Position numbers and translations under genes: made by a program
Shown: piece by piece, positions 7,067-16,984 of the stretch
Numbering within the stretch: position 1 is the first letter of the stretch
Layout of the letters: every line of letters begins with the position of its first letter
Notes under the pieces: generated by a model
The model's database searches: none
The model's input: only the letters and a program-made list of their open reading frames with translations
Told to the model about the DNA's origin: nothing
Assembly (NCBI RefSeq): GCF_900101745.1
Contig: NZ_FNAD01000003.1
Span: 1 to 64,000 of the forward strand
Length of the DNA stretch: 64,000 nt
Direction: 5' to 3'
Source: Glycomyces harbinensis
Lineage (GTDB): Bacteria; Actinomycetota; Actinomycetes; Mycobacteriales; Micromonosporaceae

Positions 7067-7879
7067 ATGAGCGAATGGGAAATCGAGACCGAGATCCGGG
7101 CGTACTACGAACGCGGCGAGGAGCGCGAGCGGCTGACGCGGAACGCGCGCGGCCGCTTGGAGTTCGCCCGCATGCAGGACCTGCTGCGGCGCGTGCTGCC
7201 CGGCGAGGGGCTCGACGTGCTCGACGTCGGCGGCGCGACCGGGATCCACTCGGCCTGGATGGCCGCCGACGGGCACAAGGTCACCCTCGTCGACCCCGTG
7301 CCGAGCCAGGTCGAGGTCGCCTCGCGGCTGCCCGGGGTGGAGGCGGTCGTCGGCGACGCGCGCGACCTCCCCTGCGGGGACTCGACGTTCGACGCCGTGC
7401 TCCTCATGGGGCCGCTGTACCACCTGACCGACCGGGCCCACCGGGTCCAGGCCGTCGCGGAGGCGCGGCGGTGCGCGCGGCCCGGCGCGATCGTCGCGGC
7501 CGTGACCATCAACCGCGTCGCGGCCTGGAACGACTACCTGCTGTTCCAGGCGGGCGGGCGCGACAAGGGCTTCACGCCCGACGACGCGCTGCGGATCCTG
7601 CGCGAGGGCGACCTGCGGTACTACGAGCAGGAGATGTTCACCACCGCCTACCTCGCGCACCCGGCCGAGGTCGCGTCCGAGTTCGCGGAGGCGGGCCTGG
7701 GCGCGGCGGTGCAGTACGCGGTGCAGGGATTCCCCGGGTTCATCCCGGACCTGGAGGTGCTCATCGACGACGAGCGGGCGCGCGACCACCTCATGGAAGG
7801 CCTGCGGCTCATCGAGACCGAGCCGTCGCTGCTGGGCGCGAGCAACCACGTGCTGACCGTCGCGCAGACCCCGGCCTGA
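7067..7879 (+). CDS. Class I SAM-dependent methyltransferase
   Basis: 270 residues. The SAM-binding motif I is V-L-D-V-G-G-A-T-G-I-H-S (about residues 48-59). Motif II follows with V-T-L-V-D-P-V. The post-motif region holds D-A-V-L-L-M-G-P-L-Y-H-L, as in ubiquinone/biotin-type and small-molecule methyltransferases of actinobacteria. The start is uncertain: ATG 7067 matches the family's usual N-terminus (I-R-A-Y-Y-x-R-G-E-E), while ATG 7031 would add 12 basic residues. Neither has a strong ribosome site. The substrate is unknown. It lies just upstream of the FxLD-type methyltransferase but is separated from it by repeat copy 3. Confidence 0.85.
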   Translation: MSEWEIETEIRAYYERGEERERLTRNARGRLEFARMQDLLRRVLPGEGLDVLDVGGATGIHSAWMAADGHKVTLVDPVPSQVEVASRLPGVEAVVGDARDLPCGDSTFDAVLLMGPLYHLTDRAHRVQAVAEARRCARPGAIVAAVTINRVAAWNDYLLFQAGGRDKGFTPDDALRILREGDLRYYEQEMFTTAYLAHPAEVASEFAEAGLGAAVQYAVQGFPGFIPDLEVLIDDERARDHLMEGLRLIETEPSLLGASNHVLTVAQTPA

Positions 7880-7894
7880 GTCCGGAAGGGCGCC

Positions 7895-7982
7895 CGGCCG
7901 CGGAATGTCGTACCCCTCGGGCACCCTCGTATCGGGGGCCCGCAGAGCGGCTCCCGGGGTCTCGACCCCTGCGCCTCAACCG
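7895..7982 (-). repeat. Dispersed intergenic repeat, copy 3
   Basis: On the minus strand it reads GTCGAGACCCCGGGAGCC, then GAGGGTGCCCGAGGGGTACG and ACATTCCGCGGCCG. It matches copy 2 over its whole length with scattered differences. Its outer CCCCTGCGCCTCAACCG is like that of copy 1. Confidence 0.6.
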
Positions 7983-8056
7983 TTGGTCCGCCCGCCTTGG
8001 CCTTTCAGCGGTTCCATGGGGTGAAATTGGAGGAGGCGATCTTGGCACTTCGGACG

Positions 8057-8062
8057 TACGCT
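8057..8062 (+). promoter_or_regulatory. -10 hexamer of a leaderless promoter
   Basis: TACGCT ends seven bases before the GTG at 8070, the spacing expected if transcription starts at the first base of the start codon. No ribosome site fits that GTG. A strong GGAGGAGG at 8029-8036 instead faces a TTG at 8042 that opens a 12-codon frame ending at 8077. Confidence 0.4.
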
Positions 8063-8069
8063 TGGGAAC

Positions 8070-9299
8070 GTGGGTGATCACACCGATACTTCCGGTAATG
8101 AGGCGCACCAGCTGCGCACCCGCCTCGTGGAGAATCTGCGGTCGAACGGGGTGATCCGGAGTGCGTCGGTCGAGGCCGCCATGCTCGCGGTCGCGCGCCA
8201 CCGCTTCCTCCCCGAGGCGACGCTGCGCTCGGCTTACGCCGACGACGCCTACGTCACCAAGCGCAACAGCGACGGCGACGCCGTCAGCTCCGCCTCCCAG
8301 CCCGCGATCGTCGCCGAGATGCTCGAGCAGCTCGACGTCCGGCCCGGCCACCGCGTGCTCGAGATCGGCGCGGGCACCGGCTACAACGCCGCGCTCCTCG
8401 ACGCCCTCGTCGGCCCGCACGGCTCGGTCACCACAGTGGACATCGACGCCGACACGGTGAAGCGCGCCCGCAAGGCCCTCGACGAGGCCGGATGCCAGCG
8501 CGTCCGGGTCATCCAGGGCGACGGCGAACTCGGTGCGCCCGAAGGCGCCCCGTACGACCGCGTCATCGTCACCGTCGGCACCTGGGACCTGCCCCCGGCC
8601 TGGTGGGACCAGCTCGCCGACGGCGGCAGGCTCGTCGCGCCGCTCACCATCCGCGGCTGCGAGCACTCGGTCGCCTTCGACTACGACGGCGGCGTCATGC
8701 GCAGCCGGTCCGTCGTGGGCTGCGGCTTCATGCCCATGCGCGGCCTCGGCAGCCACGAAGGGCAGACCGTCGAGCTCTCCGAAGGCCGGATCATGACCTT
8801 CCACGTCGAGGGCGAGGTCGAGGCCGAGGGGGCCACGGGCGCGCTCGACGGGCGCGGCACCACCGTGTGGACCCCCGTGCGGCTCAAGGTGAACGAGGAC
8901 GCCTCGCAGCTGTCGCTGTGGCTGGCCTGCGCGTTCCCCGGGTACGGGCGCATGAGCGCGCCGTTCGGCGACCACGGCCTCCAGCGGCTCCTGATGCGCT
9001 GGGCGAACCCGGCCGTCGTGGAGGACCGCGACTTCGCGTACGCCGTGTGCCGGAGGGTCGACGGCGTCAACGAGATCGGCGTGCGGGGCCACGGCCCCAG
9101 CGGCACCGCCCTCGCGGTGCGCGTCGCCGAGCAGGTCCGCCTGTGGGACCGCGTGTGCCGCGACGGCGTCAACCTCCAGATCATCGCCCACCGCGAAGGC
9201 GAAGGGCTGGAAGAGGAGTCGGAGGCGCGCTTCACCGTCCCGAAGCGCCATACGCGCCTCGCGATCCGGGTCGCGCCCGTCCCCGCCGAGCGGTCGTAG
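8070..9299 (+). CDS. FxLD-system methyltransferase (protein-L-isoaspartate methyltransferase type)
   Basis: 409 residues. The N-terminal half is a PCMT-like fold: S-S-A-S-Q-P-A-I-V-A-E-M-L at residues 73-85, then the SAM motif V-L-E-I-G-A-G-T-G-Y-N at 96-106. The C-terminal half is the extra domain of peptide-modifying methyltransferases of the FxLD/lanthipeptide type (W-T-P-V-R-L, S-L-W-L-A-C-A-F-P-G-Y-G, a short W-A-N-P segment). Such enzymes act on aspartate residues of a ribosomal peptide. No FxLD precursor peptide, lanthionine synthetase or exporter was found nearby, so here it is an orphan or acts in trans. The start GTG fits a leaderless message. Confidence 0.8.
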   Translation: MGDHTDTSGNEAHQLRTRLVENLRSNGVIRSASVEAAMLAVARHRFLPEATLRSAYADDAYVTKRNSDGDAVSSASQPAIVAEMLEQLDVRPGHRVLEIGAGTGYNAALLDALVGPHGSVTTVDIDADTVKRARKALDEAGCQRVRVIQGDGELGAPEGAPYDRVIVTVGTWDLPPAWWDQLADGGRLVAPLTIRGCEHSVAFDYDGGVMRSRSVVGCGFMPMRGLGSHEGQTVELSEGRIMTFHVEGEVEAEGATGALDGRGTTVWTPVRLKVNEDASQLSLWLACAFPGYGRMSAPFGDHGLQRLLMRWANPAVVEDRDFAYAVCRRVDGVNEIGVRGHGPSGTALAVRVAEQVRLWDRVCRDGVNLQIIAHREGEGLEEESEARFTVPKRHTRLAIRVAPVPAERS

Positions 9300-9550
9300 C
9301 GCCCCGCGAACCCCGGCCCGCCTCGGCTGAGTCCATTCGATCTATGGTGATGGGTGCCCTTCGCCGTTCTCTGCGCTCCCTTTTGCGCATTGCCCGTCTC
9401 CGGGTGACCCCGTGTAGCCGCTCCGCTCCGACCGGTCGCAGTGGACGCAATGCGGTATTAGTGGTCGACACCCCGCGACCTCCCCGGTCCGACTCGCCTC
9501 CGCCCCGAGTCGGCCCGGTCGACAGCCATTCCCCAGAAAGGATCTCCCCG

Positions 9551-11419
9551 ATGTCCGAGCCGACGTTCAAACAGCGAGCTCGCTATTGGTTCGACAACAC
9601 CATGTCGAAGGGCACGAAGGCGCTCATCGGTTGGCTCACGGTGATCACATTGGTGCTCACCGCGATTGGCGCGATGTTCCTCCTGTTCGTAGGCAAGGGC
9701 GACGGCGTAGGCGGTACTTTGTGGACGTCGTTCATCCACATCCTCGACGCCGGCACGATCACGGGCGACGCCGAGGGCGGCCCGTACATGGTCATCATGT
9801 TCGCCACCACCATCGGCGGCCTGGTGATCCTGTCGTCACTCGTCGGTGTGCTGACCACCGGTCTCGACGCGAAACTCGAAGACCTCCGAAAAGGGCGCTC
9901 GCTCGTCGTTGAGAAAGATCACACCGTCATTCTCGGATGGTCGGATCAGGTCTTCATCATCATCTCGGAATTGGTGGAGGCCAACGAAAGTGAGAAACGC
10001 GCGTGCATCGCGATCCTCGCCGACCGCGACAAGGTCGAGATGGAGGACGAGATCCGCACGAAGATCGCCGACCTCAAGTCCACGCACGTCGTCTGCCGCA
10101 CCGGCGACCCCGCCGACCCCGACAGCATCGCCCTCGTCAACCCCTCCCAGGCCAAGAGCGTCATCCTCCTGACCTCCGCCGAGGAGGACCCCGACGCCCA
10201 GCTCGTCCGCAGCCTCCTCGCCGTCACCCAAGGCGAAGGCGGCCTCAAATGCCACGTGGTCGGCGCCGTCAGCGAGGGCCGGAACCTCCCCGCCGCCCGA
10301 CTCGCCGGGGGCCGTGCCGCGCACGTGGTCGACGCCAACGACCTCATGGCCCGCCTGATGGTCCAGACCTGCCGGCAGTCCGGCCTCTCGGTCGTCTACA
10401 CCGACCTGCTCGACTTCGGGGGCGACGAGATCTACATGGTCGACGAGCCCGGCCTCTACGGCCGGCCCCTCGCCCAGGCCCTGCACGCGTACCGGACCTC
10501 CTCGCTCCTGGGCGTGCTCACCAAGGACGGCCGCTGCATCATCAACCCGCCCACGAGCGCGAACCTCCAGACCGGCGACAAGCTCATCCTCATCGCCGCC
10601 GACGACTCCGCGATCGTGCTCGACGGCTCGCGGCCAGCGATCGACGAGAGCGTCATCGTCGCGCGCGGCGACGCCGGGAACCGGCCCGAGCGCACCCTCA
10701 TCCTCGGGTGGAACGCCATGTCGCGGACCATACTCGAGCAGCTCGACCAGTACGTCGCGCCCGGTTCGATCACCGACGTCATCTCCGACCACCCCGACGC
10801 GGCCGAGGCGATCCGCAAGATCGGCCCGGCCATGCGCGTGCAGGGCCTCAACTTCAAGGAGGACGACACCACCGACCGGCGCCTCCTGGAGACCCTGAAC
10901 CCCGGGTCCTACAACCACATCATCGCGCTGTGCTCGGACGACGTCGCCCCGCAGCTGGCCGACTCCAAGACCCTCGTGACCCTGCTCCACCTGCGGGACA
11001 TGGCCCAGCGCACCGGCACCCGCTTCAAGGTGGTGTCGGAGATGGCCGACGATCGCAACCGCACCCTCGCGCAGGTCACGCAGGCCGACGACTTCATCGT
11101 CAGCGACAAGCTCATCAGCCTGCTGCTGACCCAGACCGCCGAGAACCCGCACCTGTCGCAGGTGTTCGCGAACCTGTTCAGCGCGGACGGCTCGGAGATC
11201 TACCTCAAGCCCGCCGACCACTACGTGCGCACGGGCACGCCGGTCAACTTCTACACCGTCGCCGAGTCGGCCCGGCGGCGCGGCGAGACGGCCATCGGCT
11301 ACCGGGTGGTCGCCGAGGCCCAGCAGGCCCCCAGCTACGGGGTGCACCTCAACCCGGACAAGGGCCAGACGATGATGCTCCAGGCCGGCGACAAGATCAT
11401 CGTGCTGGCCGAGGACTGA
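9551..11419 (+). CDS. CASTOR/POLLUX-type ion-channel protein with RCK/TrkA-N domains
   Basis: A 622-residue membrane protein. Two or three hydrophobic segments near the N-terminus (about residues 25-50 and 75-105) frame a pore-like region (L-D-A-G-T-I-T-G-D). Two Rossmann-like nucleotide-binding modules follow: one starts with H-T-V-I-L-G-W-S-D-Q-V (about residue 124), and the second is opened by R-T-L-I-L-G-W-N-A-M-S (about residue 380). Bacterial relatives of the plant CASTOR and POLLUX channels have this order and size. It is probably a ligand-gated cation channel or a regulator of one. ATG 9551 has AAAGGATC upstream. A 251-base gap before it has no gene. Confidence 0.85.
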   Translation: MSEPTFKQRARYWFDNTMSKGTKALIGWLTVITLVLTAIGAMFLLFVGKGDGVGGTLWTSFIHILDAGTITGDAEGGPYMVIMFATTIGGLVILSSLVGVLTTGLDAKLEDLRKGRSLVVEKDHTVILGWSDQVFIIISELVEANESEKRACIAILADRDKVEMEDEIRTKIADLKSTHVVCRTGDPADPDSIALVNPSQAKSVILLTSAEEDPDAQLVRSLLAVTQGEGGLKCHVVGAVSEGRNLPAARLAGGRAAHVVDANDLMARLMVQTCRQSGLSVVYTDLLDFGGDEIYMVDEPGLYGRPLAQALHAYRTSSLLGVLTKDGRCIINPPTSANLQTGDKLILIAADDSAIVLDGSRPAIDESVIVARGDAGNRPERTLILGWNAMSRTILEQLDQYVAPGSITDVISDHPDAAEAIRKIGPAMRVQGLNFKEDDTTDRRLLETLNPGSYNHIIALCSDDVAPQLADSKTLVTLLHLRDMAQRTGTRFKVVSEMADDRNRTLAQVTQADDFIVSDKLISLLLTQTAENPHLSQVFANLFSADGSEIYLKPADHYVRTGTPVNFYTVAESARRRGETAIGYRVVAEAQQAPSYGVHLNPDKGQTMMLQAGDKIIVLAED

Positions 11420-11642
11420 CCCCGACCGGCTGTCGGCCCCCCGCGGCATAGTTGCACCGGGGGCGACGGCGAACCGACACACCCGACCCCGTGGGCCGGA
11501 CCCCCGTGCCGCGACGCGTCGGTCCTACGACCACGGTCGTAGGCGGATCTCGACTTCCGGCCGATGCCGGTGTCGCAGGCCGGGGGTAGCGTCGTGGGCA
11601 ACCGCGGCACCCAGCGGGAGTTCTTCAAGGAAGCACAGGCGA

Positions 11643-13418
<1,776 letters not shown>

Positions 13419-13430
13419 GGAAGTCGCTTC

Positions 13431-13460
13431 GGCCGCGGGCGCCTTTGGGCGCCCGCGGCC
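13431..13460 (+). terminator. Terminator of the ABC exporter gene
   Basis: GGCCGCGGGCGCC and GGCGCCCGCGGCC form a perfect 13-base stem with a TTTG loop, 12 bases after the stop. Confidence 0.75.
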
Positions 13461-14095
13461 GGCTCGAAGATCGAGGCGCGGGCGAGCGAACGGCGCCGCC
13501 GACCCGCATCGCGCGGCGAACGCGTCGCCGCGGCGCTGACCAGTTGCGCCGTGGTGCGCACGGCCGGGCCGTCCCGGACCCGATGATCGCCGGGCGGCGC
13601 CCGCAGCACCCGGCGCGCTTCGGATCGCGGTGCTCATCGAGCGTCGCGACCGGTGCCGCCCTGCGGCGCAGGCGATCTCGCGGGTGCGTCAAATATTCGA
13701 GGGGTTCGATGCTTGACGTCCGGGCGCGAGTGCGTCAAGATGCTTATAGAAAGCGGTTCCTATCGCTCTCTGAGGCCGTGTAAGGCGGTCCTGGCCGCGA
13801 CGATGCCCAAATCGGCGACTATCGCAGAAACCGGTTCCGGATCTACCGGGGGCGGCGCCGGCCGGGACGCCTCCGCCGGCCGGAGGCCGTCGCTTCGGTG
13901 ACCGGACAGATGGTCGCGGTGGTGCATGCCGGGGTGGCCGCCACCGCCGAACCGACGGCCTCCGCACCACGCCTTCGCCATCGGGTGGCGCGGTGACGGC
14001 GCAGCACGCCCCTCTCGCCGGGCGGACAACGCTTCGGGGCGCCGCGGTCATGCCGCTCTTCCTCGACGGGGTCGCGCGCCGCGGGTGAATCACCC
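13461..14095. other. Long intergenic region with an orphan promoter
   Basis: About 635 bases without a convincing gene. Short frames exist but have no typical ribosome site or codon pattern. It contains a good promoter (13713-13741) and two copies of AGAAAnCGGTTCC (13748-13760 and 13826-13838), and it ends at the PHO-box-like repeats. It may be a decayed locus or hold a small RNA. Confidence 0.4.
13713..13741 (+). promoter_or_regulatory. Consensus-like promoter without an obvious gene
   Basis: TTGACG and CAAGAT are separated by 17 bases. Seven bases after the -10 comes AGAAAGCGGTTCC, which recurs 78 bases later as AGAAACCGGTTCC. The second has a central AACCGGTT palindrome, as in LacI-type operators. 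Confidence 0.4.
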
Positions 14096-14128
14096 GTTTT
14101 CAACCAGTCTTCAAGTACCGTTCAGCCG
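14096..14128 (+). promoter_or_regulatory. Candidate PHO box (PhoP-binding direct repeats)
   Basis: Three 11-base units stand head to tail: GTTTTCAACCA, GTCTTCAAGTA and CCGTTCAGCCG. TTCA falls at exactly the same place in each (14099, 14110 and 14121). This fits the Streptomyces PHO box, direct repeats of GTTCACC every 11 bases. It lies 71 bases before a secreted glycerophosphodiesterase, a known class of phosphate-starvation gene. Confidence 0.6.
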
Positions 14129-14198
14129 CGGGCAGGCCGCGGTACGGCTGCGCGCGGTCCACTGAAGGTCCCCGCTCACCGACAGGAAGAGGACTTCG

Positions 14199-15257
14199 AT
14201 GTCCCGCAAGGGTGCGATTCTGCGCGCAGCGGCGGTTCTCGCCGCCGCCGGAACCCTCATCGGCCTCGCCGCCGCCCCGGCCGCCGCCAAGCCCCACCAC
14301 GATCACGGGAACCACCACGACGCCGAGCCGATCGTCATCGCCCACCGCGGCGCCAGCGGCTACCTCCCCGAGCACACGCTCGAGGCCTACGCGCTCGCGG
14401 TCGACCTCGGCGCCGACGTGATCGAGCCCGACCTCGTGCTCACCGCCGACGGCGAGCTGCTGGCCCGCCACGAGCCGGTGCTGGACGAGACCACCGACGT
14501 CGCCGAGCACCCCGAGTTCGCCGACCGCAAGACCACCAAGGACATCGACGGCAACCCCGTCACCGGGTTCTTCGCCGACGACTTCACCCTCGCCGAGCTC
14601 AAGACCCTCCGCGCCGAGGAGCGCCTGCCCGACATCCGGACCGAGAGCGCCGAGCACGACGGCGAGTTCCAGCTCGTCACCTACGACGAGGTCCTCGACT
14701 ACGTGGGCACCCTCGACGAGAAGATCGTCACCTACCCGGAGATGAAGCACCCCTCCTACTACGAGGAGCAGGGCCTGAGCATCGAGGACGCGCTCGCCGA
14801 CCTGCTGGAGGAGCGCAAGCTCGACCGCAAGCGGTCGCCGGTGTGGATCCAGTCCTTCGAGTACCAGAGCCTGCTCAACATCGCCGAGCGCGTGGACAAC
14901 CGGATCGGCCTGAACATCGACGGCCAGGGCCCGATCTCCAACGCGGACCTGAACGAGTACGCCGACACGCTGGACACGGTGAGCCTCAACAAGAACCGCA
15001 TCTTCCCGCGTGCGGCGGACGGCTCGATCTCGGAGCCGACCGACATCGTGGAGCGCGCGCACCGCCGTGGCCTGGACGTGCACGTCTGGACCTTCCGCGC
15101 GGAGAACACGTTCCTGCCCGCGAACCTGCGCGAAGGCACCGACCCCGCCGCCTGGGGCGACATCGAGGCCGAGTTCGCACTCTTCTACGACCTCGGCGTC
15201 GACGCGGTCTTCAGCGACTTCCCCGACCTCGCCGTCGCCGCCCGCGACGACTGCTGA
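14199..15257 (+). CDS. glpQ: Secreted glycerophosphodiester phosphodiesterase
   Basis: Cleaves glycerophosphodiesters released from lipids or teichoic acids to glycerol-3-phosphate, outside the cell, and so supplies phosphate. The protein has 352 residues. The signal peptide is residues 1-30, cleaved after A-P-A-A-A, followed by a histidine-rich mature N-terminus. The GDPD fold shows I-A-H-R-G-A-S-G (47-54), E-P-D (76-78) and R-H-E-P (90-93), then the usual T-Y-P-E-M-K and V-W-T-F. The length and order match GlpQ rather than the cytoplasmic UgpQ. A PHO-box-like repeat lies upstream and a strong terminator follows. Confidence 0.9.
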   Translation: MSRKGAILRAAAVLAAAGTLIGLAAAPAAAKPHHDHGNHHDAEPIVIAHRGASGYLPEHTLEAYALAVDLGADVIEPDLVLTADGELLARHEPVLDETTDVAEHPEFADRKTTKDIDGNPVTGFFADDFTLAELKTLRAEERLPDIRTESAEHDGEFQLVTYDEVLDYVGTLDEKIVTYPEMKHPSYYEEQGLSIEDALADLLEERKLDRKRSPVWIQSFEYQSLLNIAERVDNRIGLNIDGQGPISNADLNEYADTLDTVSLNKNRIFPRAADGSISEPTDIVERAHRRGLDVHVWTFRAENTFLPANLREGTDPAAWGDIEAEFALFYDLGVDAVFSDFPDLAVAARDDC

Positions 15258-15287
15258 GTACAGACCCAGGATTCGCAACACCGAGAA

Positions 15288-15319
15288 GAGGGGCCGCCCT
15301 GCCGCCGGGGCGGCCCCTC
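15288..15319 (+). terminator. Terminator after glpQ
   Basis: GAGGGGCCGCCC and GGGCGGCCCCTC form a perfect 12-base stem with an 8-base loop, 30 bases after the stop. Confidence 0.75.
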
Positions 15320-15362
15320 GCCTTCGCCCGCGAATGTCGGTGCGGGCTGAGACGATGGCCGC

Positions 15363-15713
15363 ATGAGCATTGAAGAGACCGCCGAGCAGGCGATTCCGAT
15401 CCTCCGCATCGCCGACTCCGAGACCGCCGTCGCCTGGTACGAGCGCCTCGGGTTCGCCGAGGAGTGGGCGCACCGGTTCGAGCCGGGCTTCCCCGCGTTC
15501 GTGTCGGTCGCGCGGGGGCCGGTGCGGCTGTTCCTGTCCGAGCACGAGGGCGACGCGAGGCCGAACGGGGTGGTGTACCTGCGGCTGCGCGATGTGGACG
15601 CGATCGCGGCCCGGTTCGGCGCGAAGGCCGAGGACACCGAGTGGGGGGCCAGGGAACTCGAACTGACCGATCCGGACGGCAACCGGATCAGGATCGGGAT
15701 GCCAAGGGACTGA
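15363..15713 (+). CDS. Single-domain VOC protein, bleomycin-resistance type
   Basis: 116 residues with the fold of the bleomycin-binding/glyoxalase superfamily: an opening P-I-L-R-I-A-D-S-E-T-A-V-A-W-Y-E-R-L-G-F, a middle V-Y-L-R-L-R-D-V-D, and a final L-T-D-P-D-G-N-R-I-R-I-G. This is the size and pattern of dimeric antibiotic-sequestering proteins, but true resistance function cannot be claimed. It may simply bind or convert a metabolite. It stands alone and is followed by two tandem copies of the intergenic repeat. Confidence 0.85.
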   Translation: MSIEETAEQAIPILRIADSETAVAWYERLGFAEEWAHRFEPGFPAFVSVARGPVRLFLSEHEGDARPNGVVYLRLRDVDAIAARFGAKAEDTEWGARELELTDPDGNRIRIGMPRD

Positions 15714-15725
15714 GGTGCGACCGCA

Positions 15726-15790
15726 CCCCGGGGTCGGGTGTGTTGCGGCGCAAGGCCCCCCGGTTCAAAGGTGACGCGGGGGTGCGACAA
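15726..15790 (+). repeat. Dispersed intergenic repeat, copy 4
   Basis: It opens with CCCCGGGGTCGGGTGTGT, has GGCCCCCCGGTTCAAAGGTG in the middle, and ends ACGCGGGGGTGCGACAA. It is in tandem with copy 5, with a period of 81 bases. Confidence 0.65.
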
Positions 15791-15806
15791 GTCAGGGCGG
15801 GCCCGC

Positions 15807-15873
15807 CCCCGGGGTCGGGTGTGTCGGAGCGGGGCGCCCCCCGATTCAAGAGTGCCTGCGGGGTCTGACGATT
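15807..15873 (+). repeat. Dispersed intergenic repeat, copy 5
   Basis: It shares the first 18 bases exactly with copy 4 (CCCCGGGGTCGGGTGTGT). It then has GGGCGCCCCCCGATTCAAGA and ends GCGGGGTCTGACGATTC. The two copies have diverged in the centre. Confidence 0.65.
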
Positions 15874-15935
15874 CGGGGTGCCTCGGCGGGGATCAGCCGC
15901 TGTGCCGACGGCCGTGTCAATGGGGGGCTTCGCTC

Positions 15936-15964
15936 TTGACCTCATGTCGGGGATCTACTAGCTT
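15936..15964 (+). promoter_or_regulatory. Promoter of the aromatic-uptake operon
   Basis: TTGACC and TAGCTT are spaced by 17 bases, a near-consensus vegetative promoter. Transcription would start about 15970, about 60 bases before the lipoprotein gene. Confidence 0.6.
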
Positions 15965-15975
15965 CGATATGTGAA

Positions 15976-16000
15976 CGAGTATTCGCATCGCGAACACTCG
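15976..16000. promoter_or_regulatory. Candidate operator in the operon leader
   Basis: CGAGTATTCG and CGAACACTCG are inverted repeats with one mismatch and a 5-base spacer, placed directly after the predicted transcription start. A repressor bound here would block the whole operon. No regulator gene lies beside it. Confidence 0.4.
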
Positions 16001-16033
16001 GTGCCGTCACCTCGCTCCCCCGGAGGCACCACC

Positions 16034-16984
16034 ATGAGACGCCCGCTCGCCCTCGCCGTCCTGGCAATCACCCTCATCGGCACCGTCACCGCCTGCGGCG
16101 GCGAGGAAGACGACACCGGCGGGACCGACACCGTCTCCGTCGGCGTCATCCCCATCGTCGACGTCGCCCCCATCTACCTCGGCATCGAACAGGGCTTCTT
16201 CGCCGAACGCGACATCGAGGTCGAACTCACCGAAGCCCAGGGCGGCGCCGCCATCGTCCCCGGCGTCGCGGCCGAGGAGTTCGACTTCGGCTTCTCCAAC
16301 ATGACCTCCCTCCTCCTCGCCCAGTCCTCCGGGCTCCCCGTCGAAGTCGTCGCCAACGGCGTCGCCTCCACCGGCGAGGCCGGCGCCGACTTCGGCGCCG
16401 TCATGGTCGCCGCCGACAGCCCCGTCCAGACCCCCGCCGACCTCGCCGACGCCACCATCGCCGTCAACACCCTCAACAACATCGGCGACACCACCATCCG
16501 CGAATCCGTCCGCGCCGCCGGCGGCGACCCCGCCGACATCGGCTTCACCGAAGTCGCCTTCCCCGACATGCCCGCCCAGCTCGCCGCCGGCAACGTCGAC
16601 GCCGTCTGGGTCGTCGAACCCTTCAAGTCCATCGTGGAGGCCGACGGCGGGCGCCCCGTCGCCTGGAACTACGTCGACGCCGCCCCCGACCTCACCGTCG
16701 CCGCCTACTTCGCCACCACCGAAATGGTCCAGGAGGACGCCGACCTCGTCGCCCGCTTCGCCGCCGCCGTAGCCGAATCCCTCCAGTACGCCACCGACAA
16801 CCCCGACGCCGTCCGCGACATCCTCGCCACCTACACCGACATCAGCACCGACATCCTCGCCGCCATGACCCTCCCGGCCTGGCCCGCCGAGGTCAACCGC
16901 GACTCCGTCGAACGGCTCGCCGAACTCGGCGAGACCGACGGGATCTTCGAGAACCCGCCGGACGTGGACGCCCTCCTCCCATGA
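16034..16984 (+). CDS. Substrate-binding lipoprotein of an SsuA/TauA/NMT1-type ABC importer
   Basis: 316 residues. The lipobox T-V-T-A-C (residues 17-21) anchors the mature protein outside the membrane. The rest is the NMT1/SsuA fold: an early V-I-P-I-V-D-V-A-P-I-Y-L-G-I-E-Q-G-F-F, then F-G-F-S-N-M-T-S and W-V-V-E-P-F near the end. ATG 16034 has GGAGGCACC upstream. A GTG at 15971 would lie inside the leader operator and is unlikely. The stop overlaps the next start (ATGA). The partner genes and pobA suggest an aromatic acid as ligand; this is inferred. Confidence 0.9.
   Translation: MRRPLALAVLAITLIGTVTACGGEEDDTGGTDTVSVGVIPIVDVAPIYLGIEQGFFAERDIEVELTEAQGGAAIVPGVAAEEFDFGFSNMTSLLLAQSSGLPVEVVANGVASTGEAGADFGAVMVAADSPVQTPADLADATIAVNTLNNIGDTTIRESVRAAGGDPADIGFTEVAFPDMPAQLAAGNVDAVWVVEPFKSIVEADGGRPVAWNYVDAAPDLTVAAYFATTEMVQEDADLVARFAAAVAESLQYATDNPDAVRDILATYTDISTDILAAMTLPAWPAEVNRDSVERLAELGETDGIFENPPDVDALLP

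Noticed and set aside
8492-9550. N-terminal extension of the channel protein frame at 9.5 kb
   Set aside because: The first 350 codons overlap the FxLD methyltransferase in another frame and are arginine-rich nonsense. The real start is ATG 9551 with a ribosome site.
13708-13901. Two short frames (24 and 53 codons) after the orphan promoter
   Set aside because: No ribosome sites, no recognisable families, and compositions like random GC-rich DNA. Noted only as possible leader peptides.
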